Below, one piece after another: positions 1 to 10,342 of a stretch of DNA of 38,216 nt. The notes below the pieces were generated by a model. That model did not search any database. It saw nothing but the letters and a program-made list of their open reading frames with translations, and was not told where the DNA came from. Source of the stretch: Oppiella nova (lineage: Eukaryota > Arthropoda > Arachnida > Sarcoptiformes > Oppiidae). Numbering within the stretch: the first letter of the stretch is position 1; each line of letters opens with the position of its first letter. The DNA lies in assembly GCA_905397405.1 (NCBI GenBank), contig CAJPVJ010000122.1, forward strand, positions 1-38,216. The letters run 5' to 3'. Both the position numbers and the translations under genes were made by a program.

Positions 1-2
1 GC

Positions 3-1016
3 GATTGTCGAGCACAATACCCTGTTAATAACAGTAACCCTCAGCAATATGGGTGCTGTGCATCGTGGGCAAAGTATGATTGCTGGCTCAAACTAGCAGC
101 GGTAAATATATTTAAAATAATTTTTCATACACGTTTATTATTTATCAAAAAATATTAATGAATAACGATTTATTAAAAAGGGTACAATAAAAATTCATTG
201 AGTGCTTAGTAATTATAAACAAAGCCTTTTCAATCGCAGTTTAGTCATTCATTCAATGTAATATATTTGTAATGTGTAGCAAGATAAGATTTTAAATTCT
301 GTATACTTTGTATTTTACACATGTGTTTTAAAGCTTTAAATGGGTTTTCAATGTATCCTTTTTAATAGATCGTCTCAAATTAAAAATGTTTTATTTGTTG
401 ATAACATTGCTACTATCAGGAGTACTGTAATGCTACTCAACAAGAAGGTGTACTTCTAAATGAAGCACCAGAATCAATTGCTGTGACCGGAACCAAGTGT
501 CCGAGCTACCCATATTTGACCAGGGACACACTTTGCTACATTGACACCCAACCCATAGTACCTGTGCTACCCGTGCCGACCCTAATGTCCAATTACCCCA
601 ATGAGGACGAGAACTCGTTGGTATGCGGTGCTGAGATTAGCCCTGATGTTGAAAATTGCATCCTGGCCAAAAATGTGACCAATACCTCTGACACACAGTT
701 TGAATGCTGCAGTATCTGGGCTCGGTTTGATTGCCTGACCCAGTATTCCCAGGTTTGTAATCACTTTTAGGTTAACTAGTACAAAATACAAACAAATGCA
801 TATTTATTCATCAATTATATTTAGGTTTTAAACTATATTTAATTAAATTAATTTATAATTATATATAATATTTACAACTTTTAGAGTGATTGCCCCAAGG
901 ATCAGGCCACTGAATTGGAAGTTGAAATGAACAAGGCAATTGCATCTCAAGATGCCAATGCGTGTGTGGACTACACCTTTGCTGATAGAGAATCGCAGTG
1001 TTTTGGTAATAACTGA
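3..1016 (+). CDS. Cysteine-rich, probably secreted repeat protein, 3' end only (three exons visible)
   Basis: The gene is cut by the left edge, so start and signal peptide are not visible. Exons are 3-101, 420-752 and 885-1016, all joined in phase 0, with donors GTAAAT and GTTTGT and acceptors ATCAG and TTTAG. The stop TGA ends at 1016. The visible part encodes 33 + 111 + 43 residues. Exon 1 ends with CCxxWAxxDC followed by six residues, and exon 2 ends in the same way (CCSIWARFDC then six residues). Cysteine spacing is the same in both copies: C-x15-CC-x7-C-x8-C-x23-C-x11-C, running across the intron. The last module has eight cysteines, an even number that suits disulphide pairing. Several N-glycosylation sequons (NNS, NAT, NVT, NTS) and the lack of hydrophobic spans suggest an extracellular protein. 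I do not recognise the family and assign no function. Possible AATAAA signals lie at 1054-1059 and 1128-1133. Confidence 0.8.
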
Positions 1017-1525
1017 GATTATCTTGATAACAAATGAATTAACAGATTGATTAAATAAAATTGTTAATTCTTGAATTCAAATAAACTTGCAAGCATAAAT
1101 TTTGTTTAATTTATTTAACACTTCTCAAATAAAGTTAATTAACATTTATTGCAAATGAAATAGGTTTTAGTAAAATAAGTGACAATCGTTTCACATTGAA
1201 AACTAAGTAAACCATTATTGTTTTTTAATGTTAAAATAATTATTAAATTAGGGTGTAAAAGACAATTTTTTGTAAAATTTGTTACTTAAGTTTTTAAATT
1301 TCTAAATACTATCAGTTAATAATGTTTGATAATACTAACCTTGACATTATGTTTATTTATGATAACAAATTACTATTTGTCTAAGATACCTAAGTTTTAA
1401 TTTTTGTTTTATAATATTTATCGTATATTTTATACAGCGTAAATTAACATTAATAAACAAAATTAATTATATTATAAAGAGACTAGTGGTTAAATTATTA
1501 ATTGTAATAGTGCATAATTTATAAA
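1017..1525. other. Intergenic AT-rich spacer
   Basis: About 510 bp between the cysteine-rich gene and the first SDR gene. It carries possible polyadenylation signals for the upstream gene near 1054 and 1128 and otherwise only A/T-rich sequence. Any promoter of the first SDR gene must lie here. I see no clear TATA box or initiator. Confidence 0.6.
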
Positions 1526-1609
1526 ATGTCAACTTCATATGATTTCAGTGGAAAAGTCGTGATAATTACAGGTTCAAGTACTGGTATCGGTGCCCAGACT
1601 GCCTTACAG
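1483..1609 (+). repeat. 127-bp exact direct repeat, first copy (SDR copy 1 leader and start of exon 1)
   Basis: This block covers 43 bp of 5' leader and the first 28 codons of SDR copy 1. It recurs without a mismatch at 1822-1948. Identity stops at exactly 127 bp on both sides: 1482 a versus 1821 t, and 1610 t versus 1949 a. Confidence 0.95.
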
Positions 1610-2729
1610 TTTGCGAAGTCCGGGGCACAGGTAGTGGTGACGGGACGTAACGGTCAGAGAGTCAGTGATGTCGGCAAACAGTGTTCAGACATATCCCCAA
1701 AAGGTTTGAAAGCATTGGAAGTGTTGGCAGACGTTAGCAAAGAAGACGACTGCAAACGACTCATTCAATCCACTGTTGAGGCCTTCAATCGGATCGACGT
1801 TTTGGTGAATAACGCGGGCTTCTAGTGGTTAAATTATTAATTGTAATAGTGCATAATTTATAAAATGTCAACTTCATATGATTTCAGTGGAAAAGTCGTG
1901 ATAATTACAGGTTCAAGTACTGGTATCGGTGCCCAGACTGCCTTACAGAACTGTTGAGGCCTTCAATCGGATCGACGTTTTGGTGAATAACGCGGGCTTT
2001 GGTCTGAACTCACGGATCACTGATGAGGACTATTGCCTCAAATTAGACACAATGTTTGCATCCAATGTTAAATCAGTCATTCATTTGACACAACTATCGG
2101 TCGAGTATTTAGAGAAAACTAAAGGAAACATTGTTAACATTTCTAGTATCTCTGGAATCATCCAGGTTATTTATATATATTTGATATATTCTTAAAATAT
2201 TTGTTAAATTATTATCATGTTACTTTTACACTTCTAAACTAAGACTTACGAAAAGTTTACGAATTCGTTAGTAGCAAAATAATTTTTAAAATTAATATAT
2301 GTTTTAACATAGTGTCCGAATTTATCTGGATACTGCATGACTAAAAGTGCCCTGGACATGTTTAGCAAATGCATGGCTGTTGAATTGGGTGACAAAGGAA
2401 TTCGTGTAAATACCGTGAGGTCTGTATGAATCAAAATAATTAAACCTCAAAACCCTTTAACATAACTTTAATTCAATGAATAAATCAATTTATTACAAAG
2501 TCCTGGATGTGTGCGCACAACAGCCCGTATGACCAGAGGTGAGGCACCGGAAGACACCGACAAGTTTTACAATAAAGTGAGCGAAAGATATCCGGTGGGC
2601 AGACATGGAGTTCCTGAAGACATGGCCACTGCTATCATGTATTTAGCCAGTGATAGCGCGGCGTTTATAACGGGAACAGTACTCGTGGCAGATGGCGGAC
2701 ATCTGGCCGGGAATGTCGACCTGAGTTAG
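1526..2729 (+). CDS. SDR family oxidoreductase (FabG-like), tandem copy 1, frame broken as assembled
   Basis: Exons are 1526-2165, 2313-2419 and 2501-2729, stop TAG. The product is a classical cytosolic-type SDR: Rossmann motif TGSSTGIG, TGR after the second strand (favours NADPH), NNAG, structural Asn in ASNVKS, Ser in NISSIS, YCMTK as the YxxxK catalytic pair, and SPGCVRT. Exon 1 carries 178 extra bases. After NNAGF the sequence returns to the 5' leader and first 28 codons (1822-1948), then jumps to a second copy of the STVEAFNR...NNAG segment (from 1950). Because 178 is not a multiple of three, neither the ATG at 1526 nor the duplicated ATG at 1865 reads through. Without the extra stretch the product would be about 265 residues, like its neighbours. 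Intron 1 has a weak donor (CAG/GTTATT). It may be a true pseudogene, but an assembly error is more likely. Substrate unknown. Confidence 0.88.
1822..1948 (+). repeat. 127-bp exact direct repeat, second copy, inserted inside exon 1
   Basis: This copy of 1483-1609 lies between two copies of a 50-bp coding segment (1772-1821 and 1950-1999). The order is P-Q-R-P-R, with the 162-bp Q segment missing from the second round. Reading from its own ATG at 1865 gives 30 residues and then TGA. Confidence 0.93.
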
Positions 2730-3071
2730 TACTCAATCAATTGTTATAACTTATTTTAATTAATATTAAAAATGATTTACATTCAAATATTCTCTATTCT
2801 GAATATTATATAATATACTTTTAAAATTACTTACTAGTATGTACATGTATGTACTAAATGTTATAATTTACAAATGATATTTGACATTAAATTGTATATT
2901 TCTATCAAAGTTTTATATATTGTGTAACCTTTATACTGTATTTATATCTTAACAGTTACTGATAACTTAATATTTAACTTTTGATAAAATACTTTATTTG
3001 GTTATTAAAATAAATAAAAATATAATTAATTACTATTTTGTGTATTTATTAATAACTTAATTTATTTGGAA
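2730..3071. other. Spacer between SDR copies 1 and 2
   Basis: AT-rich spacer of 342 bp. Its right half resembles the spacer before copy 3: both have a TGTAACCTT...TTTATATCTTAA block, a TTAATATTTAAC(T/A)TTTGATAAAAT block and an AATAAAAATATAATT block before the ATG. This shows the duplicated unit included flanking DNA. A possible ATTAAA polyadenylation signal is at 2765-2770. Confidence 0.65.
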
Positions 3072-4040
3072 ATGTCAACTTCATATGATTTCAGTGGGAA
3101 AGTAGTATTAATCACAGGCTCAAGTACTGGTATCGGTGCTCAAACAGCCATACAGTTTGCGAAGTCCGGGGCACAGGTAGTGGTGACGGGACGTAACGGT
3201 CAGAGAGTCAGTGATGTCGGCAAACAGTGTTCAGACATATCTCCAAAAGGTTTGAAAGCATTGGAAGTGTTGGCAGACGTTAGCAAAGAAGACGACTGCA
3301 AACGACTCATTCAATCCACTGTTGAGGCCTTCAATCGGATCGACGTTTTGGTGAATAACGCGGGCTTTGGTCTGAACTCACGGATCACTGATGAGGACTA
3401 TTGCCTCAAATTAGACACAATGTTTGCATCCAATGTTAAATCAGCCGTCCGTTTGACACAACTATCGGTCAAGTATTTGGAGAAAACTAAAGGAAGTATT
3501 GTTAATATTTCTAGTATTTCTGGATTGATTAGAGATGTAAGTGAATGTCAATTACTTAAATGACTATTATACTTTTATACTATTTAAATTTTAAACTAAC
3601 CCATAAACTAGATTCACAAAAATTTAATATTCTGTATAGTGCCCGAATATATCTGGATACTGCATGACTAAAAGTGCTCTGGATATGTTTAGCAAATGCA
3701 TGGCTGTTGAATTGGGTGACAAAGGAATTCGTGTAAATACTGTGAGGTTTGTAAAAATCAAAATAATCAAATCATACAACCCTTTAACATAACTTAATTC
3801 AATAAACAAAGTCCTGGATGTGTGCGGACGACATGCCGTATAACCAGAGGTGAGACACCTGAAGACACCGATAAATTTTACAATAAAGTGAGCGAAAGAT
3901 ATCCCATCGGCAGACATGGAGTTCCTGAAGACATGGCCACTGCTATCATGTATTTAGCCAGTGATAGGGCGGCGTTCCTGACGGGGACTATACTTGTGTC
4001 CGATGGCGGACATCTGGCCGGGAATGTTGACTTGAGTTAG
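3072..4040 (+). CDS. SDR family oxidoreductase (FabG-like), tandem copy 2, intact
   Basis: Exons are 3072-3536, 3640-3746 and 3812-4040, giving 266 residues, the usual size for a classical SDR. The ATG at 3072 is chosen because it aligns with the MSTSYDFSGK start of copy 1. Visible motifs: TGSSTGIG at residues 15-22, Arg41 after the second strand (suggests NADPH), Asp69 for the adenine pocket, NNAG at 95-98, Asn121, Ser148, Tyr162 and Lys166, PG at 192-193 followed by VRT. Intron 1 is phase 0 with a consensus donor (GAT/GTAAGT). Intron 2 is phase 2, splitting Ser191. There is no signal peptide or membrane span, so a soluble NAD(P)H-dependent carbonyl/alcohol oxidoreductase is likely. The substrate cannot be read from sequence. 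Oddity: 13 residues lie between Ser148 and Tyr162, one more than in copies 1 and 3 and in the family norm. Confidence 0.95.
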
Positions 4041-4394
4041 TCTTAACAAAGTTTCTATATATTTATTATAAAAATCAATATTAACAGTGATTTATAATCA
4101 AATATTTCCAGGATTTAACTAATATTTTTAAAAATCACTTACCACTACCTATACAGTAAATATCATTAAACTTTAATTTGGATATAAACTTTTATATTAA
4201 TTTTGATTAGCAAAATCAAACGAAATTTATTTAAAAACTTTCTAATATGTAACCTTCATTTTGTGTTTATATCTTAAGAGTGCAATTATTTATAGATAAC
4301 TTTCTGTTAATATTTAACATTTGATAAAATTCTTAAATGTCGCTAAAATAATCAATAAAAATATAATTTATTACTTTACATATAATTTGAAAAT
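4041..4394. other. Spacer between SDR copies 2 and 3
   Basis: AT-rich spacer of 354 bp, alignable by eye in blocks with 2730-3071. It should contain the 3' end of copy 2 (possible ATTAAA at 4165-4170) and the promoter of copy 3. Confidence 0.6.
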
Positions 4395-5458
4395 ATGTCA
4401 CTTTTATATAACTTCAGTGGGAAAGTAGTATTAATAACGGGCTCGAGTGCGGGTATCGGTGCCCAGACTGCCTTACAATTTGCGAAGTCTGGGGCACAGG
4501 TAGTGGTGACGGGACGTAACGGTCAGAGAGTCAGTGATGTCGGCAAACAGTGTTCAGACATATCTCCAAAAGGTTTGAAAGCATTGGAAGTGTTGGCAGA
4601 CGTTAGCAAAGAAGACGACTGCAAACGACTCATTCAATCCACTGTTGANAGCATTGGAAGTGTTGGCAGACGTTAGCAAAGAAGATGACTGCAAACGACT
4701 CATTCAATCCACTGTTGAGGCCTTCAATCGGATCGACGTTTTGGTGAATAACGCGGGCTTTGGTCTGAACTCACGGATCACTGATGAGGATTATTGCCTC
4801 AAATTAGACACAATGTTTGCATCCAATGTTAAATCAGCCGTCCGTTTGACACATCTCTCAGTCGAGTATTTGGAGAAAACAAATGGAAATATAGTCAACA
4901 TTTCTAGCATTTCTGCTAATATGCAGGTAATTGACAAGTATTAAGTGTTATATAGTAAACCACTTTACAAATTGTATAAATTATTTTAGTTTGAAAATTT
5001 TTTATAGAGGCAAAATAATAATTATTATGTTAATACCTTTTTAACAGGTTCCTAAATTATCAGGGTATTGTATGACAAAATGTGCTCTGGATATGTTTAC
5101 TAAATGCATGTCAGTTGAATTGGGGCCCAAAGGCATCCGTGTAAATGCAGTAAGGTTTGCATATTTGCTAAGCTATATAAATTTTAAAATCCTAAAAATC
5201 AATTCAAATTGGTTTCATTAAAGTCCCGGTGCTGTCCGTACATCTGCGCGCACAACACGAGGTGAAGCACTGGAAGACACCGACAAGTTTTACAATAAGG
5301 TTAGCGCCAGATATCCGGTCGGTAAACATGGAGTACCCGAAGATATAGCCAATGCTGTCATGTATTTGGCGAGCGATACCTCTTCATTCATCACCGGTAC
5401 TGTACTGGTCGCTGATGGCGGTAACCTGGCTGCTAATGTCAACTTAACCAGTACATAA
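4395..5458 (+). CDS. SDR family oxidoreductase (FabG-like), tandem copy 3, interrupted by an N-flanked duplication
   Basis: Exons are 4395-4926, 5048-5154 and 5224-5458, stop TAA. Motifs: [32 protein letters not shown] and SPGAVRT. It is the most diverged copy at both ends: it starts MSLLYNF, has VPKLSGY around the active-site Tyr, and ends [11 protein letters not shown], two residues longer than copies 1 and 2. Exon 1 holds a single N at 4649 and a second copy of the preceding 69 bases (4650-4718, one mismatch). This 70-base excess shifts the frame. Leaving it out of account, the length fits 267 residues, so the gene is probably intact in the animal. Intron 1 is phase 0 (CAG/GTAATT...AACAG), intron 2 phase 2. 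An AATAAA signal follows at 5544-5549. Function is as for copy 2; substrate unknown. Confidence 0.92.
4580..4718 (+). repeat. 69-bp duplication around a one-base gap (N at 4649)
   Basis: Positions 4580-4648 and 4650-4718 are the same 69 bases except GAAGACGAC versus GAAGATGAC. They flank the only ambiguous base seen in the window. This is what an unmerged overlap between two contig ends looks like. Confidence 0.93.
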
Positions 5459-5589
5459 TCAAACACTTAATTTTATACCTACCACCTACTTAACCGTAGA
5501 TCTTTAAAAATTATGACAACTTTCCTAAAAATTAATTCCTATGAATAAATAACTTGAAAAATATGAATTCCTATGCTATTTATATTAAA
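5459..5589. other. 3' flank of the SDR cluster
   Basis: AT-rich sequence holding the likely polyadenylation signal of SDR copy 3 (AATAAA, 5544-5549). Nothing else is evident. Confidence 0.5.
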
Positions 5590-5681
5590 TGACGTTTACT
5601 ATTGGGTTAATTGGCATTCCGAGAGACATCCAGAAGCCAGTGTTTGAGGTATAGATGTGTAGCAATTTGATGGGGAAAGGG

Positions 5682-5712
<31 letters not shown>

Positions 5713-5958
5713 TACTGACACAAACACAATACTAGCGGTGTTTTCGGACATGCATTCAATACTCGCATAAAAGTCTCATTCAATACGAAGAGGCAGTTAT
5801 CGATCGGACACAACAGCCATAGCTAACCCCCACTCGCGAGCTGTCGGCGCACAATCATCCGGTGCTGTGCTTTACCAGACATACAGTGCACACACGACCA
5901 GATTATCGACTGAAAATGTTTAGATGCCATTCCCCTCTACCATACAGAGTATTTTGAT
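5590..5958. other. GC-enriched island with a GA array; candidate promoter or 5' exon
   Basis: About 370 bp with clearly more G+C than its surroundings. It contains the 5686-5712 GA array, a TTATCGATCGG stretch, several TCG/CGA-rich words and, at 5959, a consensus donor GTAAGT. A short plus-strand frame, ATG CCA TTC..., runs open for 12 codons into that donor. On the minus strand a 68-residue frame crosses the GA array and ends in low complexity, so I do not trust it. The island may be a promoter with a first exon, or non-coding. Confidence 0.25.
5686..5712 (+). repeat. (GA)n microsatellite
   Basis: Uninterrupted GA array of 27 bp inside the GC-enriched island. Confidence 0.95.
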
Positions 5959-7569
5959 TGTAAGTGTGTTTTATGTAAGTAAAGCACGAAATTTCTCGTA
6001 GCGTTGCATTGTATGGGAAAATGTCGGCACAAACTACCAGTGCTCTCGTCCGCGATTGACGAGAATAATGAGTTTGTGAGTCCTATTCCTGCTGTATATC
6101 TGGTGTCTGTTGTACTGTAAGTCAACTGTATTTTCAATAAATATCTGAATATATTCAATACCATTGAACACCAGTCCTTGTGTTAACACTTATAATACTG
6201 TGTAAACAATTAGTCAAACAAATCAATTAAAATACAAAAAACTGTTATAAACTTAACGTATGATTCTGTGCTTAAGAATTACGGATTAATTATTTCTTAT
6301 TATTGTATATGAAGTGAAGATTTTTGTTATTCATTCAGTGAATACTTACAATACTATTGAATATTCCGTTCATTCATAATAAAGGAGTACTAAAATTCAT
6401 TTAAAAGTCAGTATTTCGTTCATTTAATAATTATAAAAATATTTCTGAAATATTTAAACAGAATTAATGAATTTTATTTACTTATTAAAATGAAAATTAA
6501 TTTTCTTAATGTTATGCCTGCTATGTGTGTCTCTTTATATTAGCTCTCATTTTAATAAATATTTAATTTGAAATCTTTTTTATGAGACTAATATTCATTC
6601 AAAAAAAGCTTAATAAATTATACCCTAATATAATTTATTAAATATCATGTATATTAAACCATTGTTTTATATTTTATTAAAATCTACTAGCACTGTGTAA
6701 TAAAAAAATTAAAATAAGAGTTTAATTTCAGATATTTATATTGATTTAAATATTTCAATTCAATTCTAGTGTAAAGATTCTAGACAATTGAATTAAATAA
6801 TTATTATGTGTTTAGTTTGAAAAAACTAAATAATTGAATTTATGAACAGCGCAATGCTGTGATTTTCAATACACAATCGACCGGCGCATTGTAACCAAGT
6901 ATAATGGATCGGTGTTATTTATAAATAAATTTTTTATTAACTTAGTAAATGACAATACAGTAGAAATGTCAGAATACATGTACTAGGTATAAATAAAATA
7001 TGTACTTAAAATCTCTATACATTATTTTGTATACAACAAAAATATTGATATATTTAAAAGTTGTTATATATTTTATACATACTGTACTGATTGTAACAGA
7101 TTATAAATATTTAATTAAAACCAAATCTAAAATAAAAGTAATAAAAATCTGTTTTAGGACATGTACCAAACTGTGATTAGGTGTACACTATTGTATGAGA
7201 CAAATGCTTATGGATTTACTACAATATCTGACATTTTTAGGCTAATATGGGCTCACTTATAGCCACCTCTGTGTCTGGATTACTATTTTACGATAAAGTA
7301 TTACACGCTTCACATAATATGCATTCAGAATACGCTTTCACATGAGAAATACCTTTGCATTCATTTTATGATTGAAATTTCAAATGAATTTCACTTTTGG
7401 TTTATATATTCACTAATCCCTTAGAATTGATGAGCGAATAATAAAAACACATTAATATATAGTACTAAATATATAAAACACTTTACTTTCTGAGTCTCCA
7501 AACAATAAAACTGAACACAAAAAACCAGTTATCGGGAGACAAAAGGAAAAGGAGATCACAATTCCTACT
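5959..7569. other. AT-rich non-coding DNA
   Basis: No coding frame, RNA gene or long repeat that I can support. A 75-residue minus-strand frame at 5937-6164 has no matching splice or family evidence. Long A/T runs dominate. Confidence 0.5.
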
Positions 7570-7593
7570 GAGAAATGCATTGCACTTCGCAAC

Positions 7594-7728
7594 TCATCTG
7601 CAGGTGTTCTCCACCACCACCTCATCCCTATACATCCCTATCCCCTCTGCACTTACACTCCGCACCCGAACCTGTATTTTGTTTGACAGATGTTTCCAGG
7701 AGTCGGTTTTCTCCCACTTTTTTGCCAT
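7594..7728 (-). other. Possible minus-strand coding exon (speculative)
   Basis: A minus-strand frame starts at ATG (7728-7726) and runs 44 codons to TGA at 7596-7594. After 24 codons it meets a consensus donor GTAAGT (7656-7651) in phase 0, so 7657-7728 could be a first coding exon. The peptide starts MAKKWEKTDSW and is lysine/arginine-rich. The local G+C is well above background. I recognise no domain. The plus strand also has open frames here, so the island may be non-coding. Confidence 0.25.
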
Positions 7729-10035
7729 CGCTTTTAAGACAATTACTTTTGAGAAAAAACTTAATTACATAACAAATATAGTGAACAAAATTTTTAATAA
7801 CGATATTTTCACATATTTTAAAAATTTACACAGTTTATATTTGATTTTAAAACTGTATTATACTGTATATTACGTTACCTACTTTACAAATAAATAGATA
7901 TCGTATAAATGATAATATTTACAAATCAATAGGTATGTTAAACTTTGAAAAATGGTTTTAGTAACAAAAAACCGTTTGCAACCTACTCTCTCACCTGAGC
8001 TCTTAATAGTCATTAAAAAGCATAATAAATAAATTCATTACACAAAAAGAGATCTTCATTTACAATATTATGAGAATATTATTCAATAGAGATATAGAAA
8101 AAACGACTAAATTATATGTTTATATAATACAAACCAGCAATTAACCCATTATTAATAAACTAGAGTTTAACTGCTTTTTCTACACAACCATAGATGGATC
8201 GCATGAATACAAACCGTTATTAAAAATGGGATTACTTTTAGCTATAACTATGAATTTCTGTGTAATATTCTCACAATTAAATTCTTATAATTACTCAATT
8301 GTTTGCATCGCTTTTAGTCATGAATTCTCTATCAAAGTATATATTATCGACAGTGAACTGTAAGAATAGACTAGATTTTAAATATGCAAATATTAAGTGA
8401 AATTATAACCACTTTTTCACAACACCTTTCGCATGTAAGTAGCGATCAGTAGGGGTTCGCATAACTCGTATAATAAGCTATAATATGGAGTAAAATATTT
8501 GAACTCCGGACGACCCTCTCATCCCAACATTTACACCCAAAATGTAATGTCGTGTTAATACACCCTATGTTTCTGGGTATCACCTCTTATAAAATCATAT
8601 TTTATTTTCACATCTCATATAAAAACTTTTGAAAGTTTTCCCTATTTTTAAACACGCAATAATTATGCAAAAAGTAATTTATATATAAAATAAAACTCTT
8701 TATTTTAGGTTATTAATAATTTTGTTTGATTTTATTTTTAACTATAATTCGTTTTGGATTTTTATTTTGCATGTTTTGTACTTAAAATGTAATTTGCATT
8801 TTCAAATGCTTTAAAAGCAGGATTTCAATTGAATAATCCTTATAACAGATATTAAGATACTATAAGATTATTGTAATTTTATATTGTGTTTAATTATTAA
8901 AAGTTACTTTATTCAAAAAATAACAAATATAAAATTAATGTATGCAAAGCGAAAATATATTAATATTATTATAAATGCATTATTATATTATATTTAAATT
9001 GATATTTATTTACATAAAAAATAGGGTATGTTAATATAATTTATGCATAATCACTAATTATATCTGATCACTGTAAATAATAAAACAAATATTTTTAAAC
9101 CACTTTAAAATAATAAAATTTTAATTACAATACTTATAACTAACCGACTAAGTTGAGCATAATAATCTAGCTGCCTAAACTATTTAAATTACAAAATTAT
9201 TTTGCAAAATTAAAAACTCGTAAAATTTAATTGAAAATCCCCAAAAACTTTAATTTAAATACTTTAGCCAAATATAAACTTAAAAGTGAATTGAAGCATA
9301 AAACCCTTATCTAAATAGTAAAGCATACAGTTGAAAAAGATACCAGTTCCTCTTGGCATAGGCCATACTCACACAAAACCACTTTTATAACTGTATTTAT
9401 AAAAATATATGAATTAATGTGCGGTTCCCTAAGACTCGGATTTCTGTCTCACTATTATTAACATTAAATATATCTCTCATTTGATGCATGCGTTCAGCGA
9501 GAAAATACTTTTGACAGACTTCTGCGAGATTAATATTATATAGAAAACATCAATCAATCAATTTATACGACTTTTTAGCTGAACAACAGACAAAAATATT
9601 TCATTAAACTCGGAATGGAGTTAACTATAGTTATTGTGAAACAACATAAAAAAGATAACTTTATTTTAATAAACTTCAAAAATAATTAACAAATAGTATG
9701 CAACAATTCAAATGCATTTAAATAAATTCACTTTAAATATATTGATTATGAAAATGAGTATTCTTTGCTAACTAACAAAAACTAATTATGAAATAAAGAT
9801 TACATTTTAAAAATAATACTTCAAAGAGCTTTAAATTTATCAGTATTTTTCATAAAAAAATTAAATTCTTATAATTACTCCACAAACGACATACCTGTGC
9901 ACTGCACACACCTATTAACAGTTATTCAACTTTTGAGGAAAAATATTGTATTTAAAGCTCAGAAAAGGAGCAAAAATTTCTTTCTGACAATTCATTTACT
10001 TTTCATTTAAACGCATCAATAATTTTAATCTTATC

Positions 10036-10036
<1 letters not shown>
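7729..10036. other. AT-rich non-coding DNA
   Basis: Long A/T-rich stretch with no supportable gene. A slightly GC-richer patch lies around 8440-8580, with no convincing reading frame. Confidence 0.5.

Positions 10037-10078
<42 letters not shown>
10037..10078 (+). repeat. (TC)n microsatellite, 21 units
   Basis: Uninterrupted TC array of 42 bp. It is followed directly by CGGC and GAGAGAG, so its last seven bases can pair with 10083-10089 around a 4-base loop. Confidence 0.95.
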
Positions 10079-10080
<2 letters not shown>

Positions 10081-10342
10081 GCGAGAGAGCGAAAGAACCG
10101 TAACTTTAATTCATACCTAAAAGGCTTTACTTAAGAAAAGGACGACTTTTCTACTCTTACTTTGATATATAAATAACATAACAGTATATATTATATAAAT
10201 TTATATAAAAAGTGATTGAAATATACATAACATTAGTGACAGTGAAATAGTGAGAGAGAAATAGTCAGTAAATATACGCTTTAAATGAGAATTTATTTCA
10301 AGCTTTCATGAGCTCACACTTACTCTTATATAACATACTTAC

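Noticed and set aside
582-791. 69-residue minus-strand frame opposite exon 2 of the cysteine-rich gene
   Set aside because: It is a shadow of a well-supported plus-strand exon with matching cysteine modules and splice sites.
3066-3071. Upstream TTG as start of SDR copy 2
   Set aside because: The ATG at 3072 aligns with the starts of the other copies, and non-ATG starts are unusual in animal nuclear genes.
1526-5458. FabG-like genes as bacterial contamination or recent bacterial transfer
   Set aside because: All three genes carry two spliceosomal-type introns at matching positions, and the spacers are as AT-rich as the rest of the contig. SDRs of this type are common in animals.
7580-7897. 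105-residue plus-strand frame as a gene
   Set aside because: The second half is Asn/Phe/Tyr/Ile/Leu-rich, as expected from translating AT-rich DNA, and no domain is visible. The GC-rich first half is better explained by an island shared with the minus-strand frame.
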